Assembly (NCBI GenBank): GCA_964415795.1
Contig: CAYQBN010000012.1
Coordinates: 8,694-72,693 of the forward strand
Length of the DNA: 64,000 bases
Direction: 5' to 3'
Source: CALITV01 sp964415795
GTDB taxonomy: Bacteria > UBP6 > UBA1177 > JAKLFG01
Positions 50,340 to 58,800 of this stretch are shown here, piece after piece. How positions within the stretch are numbered: position 1 is the first letter of the stretch; each line of letters opens with the position of its first letter. Position numbers and translations under genes: made by a program. The notes below the pieces were generated by a model. That model worked only from the letters and a program-made list of their open reading frames with translations, ran no database searches and was not told the DNA's origin.

Positions 50340-53300
50340 CTACTCGAACAGTAAATTGAGCACCAAGTTGAGTCCCACGCCGCCGTAATCGGCCTCGAGT
50401 TTATTCTTATACTTCCAATCGAGCGAGAGATCGAACATCCCGCCCCGGTAGGTGAGTCCAAACATCTGATCGGCCGGGTCGGCGGGATTCGATTCTATGG
50501 AAACCAGCAAGAACGGATATATCTCCTTCACGGCGATTATCTTGAGCACCGTTTTGTAATCTATCTCTGAGTAGCGGGGGGTAAGTTCAAAACGGGTAAG
50601 ACGAAAGTTTTTCTTCACCTCTTCCGAGAGACCGAGAAGATCGGTCGCCGCGACAATCGCCAGATTCTCGATTCCTGTTTGATTCGGATCGAAAAAATCG
50701 CCCCACAGAAGGAGAGAATAGGCGTCGGTCTCCTCGAGTTGCGGCATCGAAGAGAGACGTACCACCGGATTGTCGGCATACCCGGAAACCGAAAGGACGA
50801 GCTTGTACTCGGTCTGCCGGGACCGAGCATATACTCGGGTCGTTCCCTGTATATCGAGGTAAGCCCGTATCCCTTCCCCTGGTTCAAAGGTAACGATACC
50901 TCGATCGAGCGAAAAGCGGTGCTGTTTGAAGGTGATCTCCCCGCCCGCCAACTGAAGGGAACCGTCAAGAACCGGTCGAGAGAGGGTCCCCGTAACCCTT
51001 GTATCAATGACGAGATCGGCGCGTAAGATATTATTGGAGACTTGGAGGGCGTTGCGCCCCGTGACCCGAAGATCGAGGCGGGGATCGAGGCGTTCAAAAG
51101 GCGAGTCTTCCTTCTTTGAGCGTCCCCCCTTTCCCGAGAGGGATCGCGCAAGCGTCTCGGCGACACTGAAATCGCTGCGATACGACACATTCTTTATCTC
51201 GATGTCGCCGCTCACCAAAGACACGGAGCCCTGCTCAATGAAGGTATCCACATCGGCGGAAAACGAAAACGGACCGACGGCAGGATTGCGCATACCGGCA
51301 TTCGTGACGGCGAGTCTCACCTGCCCTTCCCATGCGGGAACAAAAGAGCCGGAACCCGAGACGACGATCTTCCCCCCGTTCAGTAAACCGGAAAGCGATC
51401 CGATGTGCCATGTTCCCTTGTCGAACGAGATGCCGCCGCTCATCTGCGCAACCGCAAGTTCATACGCCGGAAGGAAAAAGCCCACCTCGCGCAGGACGAA
51501 CTCTCCCGAGAGATCCTTGTCGGCGAGCGACATCTTGAACGACGCGTTGCCGGCCATGCGGGAAATCCCGCCGATACCCGCGAACGCGCTCACCGCCGCC
51601 GGAAAGAGCGTTCCGGTCATCTCAAGGTACGGAAGTCCTCGTCGGATGCTCCCTTTTACCAGCACATTCGCCGTTTCGCCGCCGAAGACGACCGGTTCGA
51701 CCGTTAGTTCCTCCCAGTCGCCGCTCACGGTGAAGGAGCGGTTGTTCCTCACGAAGAACCCGCGCTTTTCGAGGATCAGCTTCGCGAACCGCGCGGAGAT
51801 CTTTCCTTCGGCTATCTGGGAATCGAAGGTAGTCTTGAAGAAGAAATCCCCTTTCTTGTGAACGAAGTCGCGCACGGATATCTTCGCGTTCGCGCTAGCC
51901 GGATCGAGGCCGCGGACCTCGGCTCGAAAAGAGACCGCATCGCCGAGGTTCCCGTTCGCTTCAATGCGGTTGTCCCCTGCCCGATATACGAGGTGCCCCG
52001 CAAAATTACCCATGGCGATACCTTGATAGGAAACACCGCCGAAGAAGGCATCGGCCTCGACATGCGGTTCCCAGATCGGCCCGCTCACCGCTACCGCAAC
52101 ACGGGGAGCGGTAAAAGCGACATCGGTGAGAAAGGGGAAATCCTTCTGGAAGAACGCGTTGAGGTCGGCGTGTACATCAAGCAAGAAAGTCCGACGGTTC
52201 ATGTCCCCGGAAAGGAAAAAGGAACTGTCGCCGCGCGACACGATTCCTTTGGTTATCTTGATCAGGTCGCCCTCATCGGTGAACGAAACGGAGACCCGAT
52301 CAGCGAGAAGCGTTCCACGCCACTGCGTCTTCTCAACCTGTCCCGAGCCGACAAGCGAGGCAAGATGATCGGTATATCTTCCCTCGGCGGTGAACGAGAA
52401 CCGACCGCCAAGATCAGACAGTTTCGTACGAAGGACACCGCCGAGGTCGGCGACCGCGCCACTGACCTGATTGAAGAGGAACGAGATCGCTATTGGATCC
52501 TTATTGAAATCGATCGCCACCCGCGATCCATTCGTCTTTATGGAGCGATAGGTGAGTTGATTCCCGAGGAACGAGAGGACGAGGTCTTTGAGTTCCACCG
52601 TGAGATCGCACCGCTCGGTGTCGAAACCGGCGACCGAACAGTCGTTGCCGACGAAGTGCCCCACGATACGAGGATTTTCGTATTTCGAGGTAATGCTTAC
52701 ATCTATCGCCCCTTTCCCCGCCGTCGCCAGTTCGGCGATCATGCGAACGCGGCCGAGATCTATCCACGAGGCATTCGAGATGAGTATCTGGAAACTGTCA
52801 GTAAAATCGAACCAACAGTCATGGAGAAAGACATGGGTCGCCTCGTCGGCAAGGCGGGCTTCTGCCGCCGAGAGGACCACCCGATCAGGACGTATCTGGC
52901 CGCGGCCGGTGACGAGATAGGTGTCGGCGAGTTCGAGTATCGCGAACCGGTCGTCGGTGTGCACCCCAAACCCGCGTACCGACAGGTCAGCTCTATAATC
53001 AGCGACAAGCGTCTCGAACGAGAACGAATAATCGATGGATCCCGAGAGCCACATGTCAACCCAACAAGGGACCCCGAAGCGGGTGAGCGTGTTCCGAAAA
53101 TCAAGGTCCTTCAGGCGCGTTTTCCCACGCATCACCCTTTCTTTCCATGTCATAGTGCCGTCGAGCAAAACGACCGGCGCACCACGATCGAAAAGGACAA
53201 GTCGCTCCACGGTGAGCCCCTGCGGATCCATTGCAAAGTCAGAAGTTATTTCGTAAATGCGAAAGTCCTGCCAGCGGAGGTGGTCGGCACGAAGTTGTAC

Positions 53301-54065
53301 CGCAAGCCGCGGTTTTCCATCGGAGACTGCAATGCGGTAGTCGACCGTCACCGCGCCGGTCGGCGGATGATCGTCGAAGCGGTGTACGATCCGCTCGAGG
53401 TCGAATACCGCGCTCCCGCCGAATTGGCCATCTTCCCCAGCACCGTCGAGCGAGAATCCGTCCCCGGTCCATGCAAGCGACTCGAGAACGTACTCTTTTT
53501 TCTTGGCGCGAATGACCAGCGAACCTTTCCCAGAGAACGGATTCGCAAGCCGCGGGTGGCGGTATGAGACCTCCCCGACCGAGAGCGTATAGCGTTCGTT
53601 CCCCGTGACCGATACCTGTTCCAGCCACAGATCGCCCCCCCCGATCGCAATGCGCGCATCGAGCCGGTCAAGTGTTATCTCACCGAAGGGAAACTCCGGC
53701 AGATCCTCCCACGAGAAGGACCCTTCCCCGCCGAACAACCTGTCTGGGTCACGGATCTCCACCTCGGCACGGGACACCGAAAAATGCGAAATGAACGGCG
53801 AAAAGCGGAACCATTCCCCCGGACGAACGGTCACTGCGACCTGCACCTCCTCTACCGAGAGGCGGAATACCCCAGGCAGCTCGACCGAAACGGCAGGAAA
53901 ATTGAGGCAGGCAAGGCCGCACACCTTGCTTTCGGACAGATCCATCCGCACTCCATAGCGCAAGTCGAGATAAGAACGAAGAAGCGGATAGAACGAAAAC
54001 CGGGCTACGAAGAGCGATGCAAGGAACAGCAGAAGAACGATGGAAAGGAATCGTACTCTCTGCAC
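50340..54065 (-). CDS. tamB: TamB/DUF490-like translocation and assembly protein
   Basis: 1241 residues, the usual size of TamB (E. coli about 1259). The start is a GTG at 54065, behind TAGGGTG. An N-terminal anchor helix (about 5-22) is followed by a very long beta-rich stretch of repeated amphipathic strands (DLDFRNTLTRFGV, EGRYTDHLASLVG and so on), typical of the AsmA/TamB beta-helix groove. The C-terminal 250 residues are the conserved DUF490 end with LDIQGTTRVYARSRQTEYKLVLSVSGYADNPVVRLSSMPQLEETDAYSLLLWG-type sequence. TamB-like proteins bridge inner and outer membrane and move lipids. The Omp85 partner gene follows. Confidence 0.93.
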   Translation of the reverse strand: MQRVRFLSIVLLLFLASLFVARFSFYPLLRSYLDLRYGVRMDLSESKVCGLACLNFPAVSVELPGVFRLSVEEVQVAVTVRPGEWFRFSPFISHFSVSRAEVEIRDPDRLFGGEGSFSWEDLPEFPFGEITLDRLDARIAIGGGDLWLEQVSVTGNERYTLSVGEVSYRHPRLANPFSGKGSLVIRAKKKEYVLESLAWTGDGFSLDGAGEDGQFGGSAVFDLERIVHRFDDHPPTGAVTVDYRIAVSDGKPRLAVQLRADHLRWQDFRIYEITSDFAMDPQGLTVERLVLFDRGAPVVLLDGTMTWKERVMRGKTRLKDLDFRNTLTRFGVPCWVDMWLSGSIDYSFSFETLVADYRADLSVRGFGVHTDDRFAILELADTYLVTGRGQIRPDRVVLSAAEARLADEATHVFLHDCWFDFTDSFQILISNASWIDLGRVRMIAELATAGKGAIDVSITSKYENPRIVGHFVGNDCSVAGFDTERCDLTVELKDLVLSFLGNQLTYRSIKTNGSRVAIDFNKDPIAISFLFNQVSGAVADLGGVLRTKLSDLGGRFSFTAEGRYTDHLASLVGSGQVEKTQWRGTLLADRVSVSFTDEGDLIKITKGIVSRGDSSFFLSGDMNRRTFLLDVHADLNAFFQKDFPFLTDVAFTAPRVAVAVSGPIWEPHVEADAFFGGVSYQGIAMGNFAGHLVYRAGDNRIEANGNLGDAVSFRAEVRGLDPASANAKISVRDFVHKKGDFFFKTTFDSQIAEGKISARFAKLILEKRGFFVRNNRSFTVSGDWEELTVEPVVFGGETANVLVKGSIRRGLPYLEMTGTLFPAAVSAFAGIGGISRMAGNASFKMSLADKDLSGEFVLREVGFFLPAYELAVAQMSGGISFDKGTWHIGSLSGLLNGGKIVVSGSGSFVPAWEGQVRLAVTNAGMRNPAVGPFSFSADVDTFIEQGSVSLVSGDIEIKNVSYRSDFSVAETLARSLSGKGGRSKKEDSPFERLDPRLDLRVTGRNALQVSNNILRADLVIDTRVTGTLSRPVLDGSLQLAGGEITFKQHRFSLDRGIVTFEPGEGIRAYLDIQGTTRVYARSRQTEYKLVLSVSGYADNPVVRLSSMPQLEETDAYSLLLWGDFFDPNQTGIENLAIVAATDLLGLSEEVKKNFRLTRFELTPRYSEIDYKTVLKIIAVKEIYPFLLVSIESNPADPADQMFGLTYRGGMFDLSLDWKYKNKLEADYGGVGLNLVLNLLFE

Positions 54066-54085
54066 ATCACCCTACCAAAAAAATT

Positions 54086-54160
54086 TGGAGCGGGCGACGG
54101 GACTTGAACCCGCGACCTCCAGCTTGGGAAGCTGGCACTCTACCACTGAGTTACACCCGC
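54086..54160 (-). tRNA. tRNA-Gly (anticodon CCC)
   Basis: A complete cloverleaf on the minus strand, 75 bases including an encoded CCA. The acceptor stem is GCGGGTG/CGCCCGC with one U-G pair and discriminator U; the D-arm contains AGTGGTAGAG; the anticodon stem CCAGC/GCTGG holds the loop TTCCCAA; the T-arm has GGTTCAAGTCC. It starts about 4 bases after the likely transcription start and ends 20 bases before the tamB start codon. Confidence 0.95.
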
Positions 54161-54170
54161 TTCGAAGCGT

Positions 54171-54199
54171 TCTATACCTTATTGAAAGGAGAAAGTCAA
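54171..54199 (-). promoter_or_regulatory. Promoter of the tRNA-Gly-tamB-omp85 unit
   Basis: On the minus strand: TTGACT (54199-54194), 17 bases, TATAGA (54176-54171). The -35 box directly follows the TAG of the upstream protease gene. Confidence 0.75.
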
Positions 54200-55861
54200 C
54201 TAGAGCGCCATGAGAGCGCATCCTCCCGAGCTTTCCGACGGCCCTTCCCCCGCAAGCGGGGTATCATCGTCGGAAAGCGTTCCCATCGCTTCCACGAAGA
54301 GGGCATCGGGTTCGAGCGGTTCGATGGGCTCTTCGGCGACCGGTTGACGCCCGGGACAGCTGAAGAGATCACAGGCCTTTTCGATCGCGGCGATCGCGTT
54401 TATGCGGCCATAACCGTAGCGGAGACTGAAACCGTTCTCGTCGTAGCGGGCGTCGCGTGGGCTCACCTTGTCGGCGGTCGTGGTGAGGATGTCGTACACC
54501 TCCTGCCACGAGAGGTCGGGCGAGGCGGAGAGGAGGAGCCCCACGACCCCTGCCGCTATCGGAGTCGCCGCTGAGGTGCCGCAGAAACCGGGGGTGTAGT
54601 CACCGGCGTCGTAGCCGTCGAATCCGGTGTTGTCGGTCGTCCAGATGCCGTCGCGGATCATGGCGATATCGAAGGGATCCTCGAAATCGTCAAGGTCGGT
54701 GTCACAACTTGGTGCCATGAGGTCGAGATCTTTCCCCCAGTCGCTGTAGAGCGTCTTGACCCCCGAGGCGTTCACCGCACCGATCGCGATGACCCATGGA
54801 TTGGCGGCGAACCCGTCGAAACTCTCCGGCGACGAGATGTCCTCGTTGCCGTTGCCAGCGGCGAAGAGGATGATCGTTCCCTTACCGTTGCGACCTTTGG
54901 CCGCCGCTGTCGCAAAGATCTCCTTGAGCGTCTCGCTCAGCTCCATCGGACCGCCATGATCGCTCGGCCCCCACGAGTTCGAGATGATGTCCACACCCCG
55001 GTCGAGAAGGTAGGTGAAGGCCTCTATCTCGGTCGCCCCGTTGATGAGATCGGAACTCACCCGCACCGGTACGACAAGACAGTGGGGACAAACGCCGGCG
55101 ATACCGATGCCGTTGTTCCATCGGGCGCCAAGAAGACCGGCGACCGCCGTGCCGTGAAGGTCATAGGGACCGATCATCGGGATATCGTCACCATCGGCAA
55201 GGTCAATTCCCTGCAAAAAAGCGTCGGCAAGGTCGCGGTGGGCAAGGTCAAAGCCATCATCAATGATGCCCACTGCTACCCCTTGCCCGGGGATAAGCCC
55301 TTTCTCGAATAGAAACTCCCATGCCGCCGCGATGCGGGCATCGTTCTCCGCGATACCCGTCTGACCAATGTTTTCGAGATACCACTGATTCGGGAAAAAA
55401 GGGTCCGCAGGCCTATACCCGCGCCGTTCGAACGGGCGGTAGAAATCCGATTCGACCCACCGAATCCCGGGACAGTCGGCAAGACGCCGTGCCACATCAA
55501 GCGACGGACGAGAGGACGAGAAATGGTATACCGCCTCTGTCCAGCGCACCCTCTTTACCAGCCGCACTCCTGCCGACATCGCACACCGAACGATCCCGTC
55601 AGACGACAGGTCGGCATCGAATGACGCAAAGATGTCAGGTCCAAGATAAAGCTCGTCTCTTGCCCCCAACGCATGGAACGCCGGGAGAAAGATCCCCTGA
55701 CGCACGATACCGCCACCGGTCAGCACGATCGACATATCTGAGGTTCCGCGCGGAAGCGTCTCGGCGGATACTGCGGTAAAAAAAAGAAGCAAGAATGCCA
55801 TCGCCGCAAAAAAAGAACGGGAGGACCCTGAGGTCCCCCCGTTCAAACGGAAACGGTTCAT
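54200..55861 (-). CDS. Subtilisin-like (S8) exported serine protease
   Basis: 553 residues from the ATG at 55861. The start is uncertain: an ATG at 55882 overlaps the upstream gene, and the ATG at 55801 (MAFLLLF) lies just beyond a terminator. The 55861 start gives a plausible signal peptide (basic MNRFRLNGG, hydrophobic core, cleavage near VSA). The catalytic triad is clear: IIDDGFDLAHRD (Asp), LHGTAVAGL (His), and CGTSAATPIAAG (Ser), with SNSWGPSD between. The N-terminal 140 residues look like a propeptide. The C-terminus ends SSGGCALMAL, which looks like the start of a sorting motif but has no following helix. It may be secreted to process surface proteins. Confidence 0.82.
   Translation of the reverse strand: MNRFRLNGGTSGSSRSFFAAMAFLLLFFTAVSAETLPRGTSDMSIVLTGGGIVRQGIFLPAFHALGARDELYLGPDIFASFDADLSSDGIVRCAMSAGVRLVKRVRWTEAVYHFSSSRPSLDVARRLADCPGIRWVESDFYRPFERRGYRPADPFFPNQWYLENIGQTGIAENDARIAAAWEFLFEKGLIPGQGVAVGIIDDGFDLAHRDLADAFLQGIDLADGDDIPMIGPYDLHGTAVAGLLGARWNNGIGIAGVCPHCLVVPVRVSSDLINGATEIEAFTYLLDRGVDIISNSWGPSDHGGPMELSETLKEIFATAAAKGRNGKGTIILFAAGNGNEDISSPESFDGFAANPWVIAIGAVNASGVKTLYSDWGKDLDLMAPSCDTDLDDFEDPFDIAMIRDGIWTTDNTGFDGYDAGDYTPGFCGTSAATPIAAGVVGLLLSASPDLSWQEVYDILTTTADKVSPRDARYDENGFSLRYGYGRINAIAAIEKACDLFSCPGRQPVAEEPIEPLEPDALFVEAMGTLSDDDTPLAGEGPSESSGGCALMAL
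55808..55843 (-). terminator. Strong rho-independent terminator of the metalloprotease transcript
   Basis: On the minus strand: a 12-base-pair stem (AACGGGGGGACC / GGTCCTCCCGTT, one G-U pair), a TCAG loop, then CTTTTTTTG. It lies 22 bases past the metalloprotease stop (55866) and inside the annotated 5' end of the subtilisin-like gene. Confidence 0.88.
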
Positions 55862-55865
55862 GCGA

Positions 55866-58800
55866 TCAGATGAAGTAGGCATACATGATCGCAGTGCCGA
55901 ACTGATCTGCGATGAAGGTGTTCAGCTGGTCGAGCGTCGTCTCCATGACCGTCACTTTGTAGTTGCTCGGGTCGGAGGACTGCTGACCACCGCCGGTGCC
56001 TTGACTGCTGATGATGCTCAGCGCCTTGACCAGACGATACGCCGGAGCGAAGCGCATATAGGTGTCCTCAAGGTACTGACGGAACGCATCGCGGCTTGCA
56101 TACTTAAGCACAAAGTTGCCGCCACCGTCGGTAAGACATTCCTTCTCGGTAATAAGTGAGCCATCCTGACCGAACTCTGGCGGATTCTTCCACTCGCAGA
56201 GCGCTTCAGCATCGGTCGCCCCCGCAGCCTTGCGCTCCTTCCACCACGCGAGATCGGCACGGTCCACCGCCGAAAGATCGCTCTGCGGCAGTTTCGCGCG
56301 GTAGTACATGTTGCCGAGCGAGTTGAGCACCTCGATCTCGTCCACATCGGGCGGACGCACATCGGTACGGTAGGTGCCGTAGGTAAAGGTACCGAACTTG
56401 AGGAGGACGCTCGTATCGGCCGAAGCGTTCATCACATTGCCAATGCCCCAGTAAAGCGGCGCCAGTTTGTCGAAGTAGATCCAGCCTGCGTGTACCGGCT
56501 CGAAGACCGCCGACGGATCGTTCGGGTCCTTCGCCGCAGCACAAAGGTTCTTGGGAAGATCCTTCGCGAAGTATGGCGCACGAGCGCTCCCGTCGGGCGT
56601 GTGAAGCGGCGGTTCGCCACGGAAGTGGAGATAAGTGGTGACCGGCACCTCGATCTTCACTATTTGGTTGGTTCCCTTCTTGACACAGTAGGGAGAGAAG
56701 GAGATCAGCCAGTCCTCGTTGGCGATGTCGCCGAACATCGCAAAGATGAGGTTGTTCACACCGTCGGCAAGTTGGCCAAGGCCGTTGGCCATGCTCTCGC
56801 GCTGATACTTGCCCGAAAGCCAGCCCTGATTGGAAATGGCGAAGATGGCAACCGCCTTCTCCTCGGTGAATCCACGGCGGATGACATGGTCGTAGTAGGT
56901 TGCCGGGTCGTCCTGAATGTCATAGTGGTCACGGTGATAACGACCGTACACCGGGCTCACATACATGAGGTCATCGGCGGAGATGCCAATGTTGACCTCG
57001 CCATTCTCGATGGTTTCTCCATCGATGACATAGGGATTAGAGATCCAGTAGCCTTCCTGACCCGTCTCGAGCTTGAGAGGCATCGTCTTATCATTGCCGT
57101 CATCTATGCGCATCTTCAGATACTCATTGGCGTCGGGACGGTAGAGGACATCGTTCATGAAGTAGTTCACGCCGAGCATACCGGCAACGATGTAGTCACC
57201 AGGGCCGAATGGGGTGAGGGTCTTCAGTTCACCGTTCTCTATCCAGTATTCGATGCCCCGGATGCCTTTCTGGTAATCTTTGCAGAGTTGGTCGGGGATC
57301 GCGAGCTTTTCTCCGCCCAGCGACATGCTAAGCGGATACTCTATCTCACCACAGCCGTCATCGGTGTTCCAGAGCTGGATCACATGACCGAACCAGCCAC
57401 CGCGGAGGGCATTGTAGTTGAAGTCGAGCAGGTAGTGGACATACTTATATTTGTCGAGCAGAGTGTCGAGTATCATCTTATACCAAGTGCGCCCGCGGAA
57501 CTCACGGAACTTCGGATTGCCGCGCTTGAAGAAGCGGGTGTAGTAGAAGGACTGTTCGGTATTCGCCATGAAGCGGACCGAATCGGCGCCGCAGTAGCCA
57601 CCGTCGAAGACCTTGTTGATCGGCTCATCGGTCTGCATCTCATCGGAGAAGAAGATGTACTTGTGGAGGCTGCCGTCATTGACGAAGTACTTGATGTTCG
57701 CCGGCTTGTAGACCTCTTTTTCGACATCTTTGACCGGGAACCCGAGGTCGTCACGCGCGACAGCCGGAACGACGCGTATCACCGCACCCTTCTCGGCGTC
57801 GGTGTACTTGATGGCTTCCTTAGGTTCGCTGACCGGTATGAGTTCTCCGGTGGTCCCGTCTATGAACGGCTTGTTGATAAGAACCGGGAAAGGATAGCGC
57901 GCATCGCGTATCGGGTTGGTCGTATCCATCTCAACGAAGCCTTCCTCATCGGTCTTGTACTGCTCGACCGAGCGACCATAGACGAACTTGAGCGCCGCAT
58001 AGTCGTACTTACCGAGGCCAACCGCATGAATGTACGCCTCGCGCTGGTAGTCCATGAACGAGGTGTAGGTGTAGTAATTCATCTTCGATTCAAAGGAACG
58101 CTTGAGGTCATAGATGTCCCCGCCCATGAGCGCCGGGTCAACCCCTTCGTCATAAAGCTCCTGCACCCGCTCCTTTATCTTTTCAACGAGCGTCGGATAG
58201 TTCTCGGGGGCATAGTAGCCGTCGAGATAGTTCATCTGATCGGCCGATCCGCTGAAATTGTGACGCAGACCGACACTGTGTCCCATCTCGTGCTGGGCGA
58301 CGCCTTTATAAGTGAGCGGTTCGAGCTCGTCATAGATAGCACGGACGAACGCCTCGACATACTTTTCCTTGTCGGCACCGTCCCACTTAGGATACTTCTT
58401 GCGAAGTTCTGTCTGCTTTTCCTTGAGGAACTGGATGATGGCACCGTCAAGGAATGTTTCGTCCATGTAGAAATCGTGCTTCATCCCTTCAAGATACTTA
58501 AGCATCTCGATATTGAAGGCTTCCGGGCCCGAAACGAAACGACGGATGATACCGCGTTCACCCTCGGCGTAGTCCCATGATCCCGTCGAACTTTCGGTCC
58601 ACGGGAACATGGCGGTTCGCATCGAGTAAGGAACCATCTCGGTTTCCCACTTGGTTCCAATAAGCTTGGTAGGATCGAAGCGGTTGTAGTTGTGATACTT
58701 CGCCGTGACCTTATCGAGGATCGCTTTGATCTTATCTTGCTGATCAGCGATATCGATCGCCGGATCAAGAAGGTCGTTCCTCTTTACAGCGGGATGGGAA

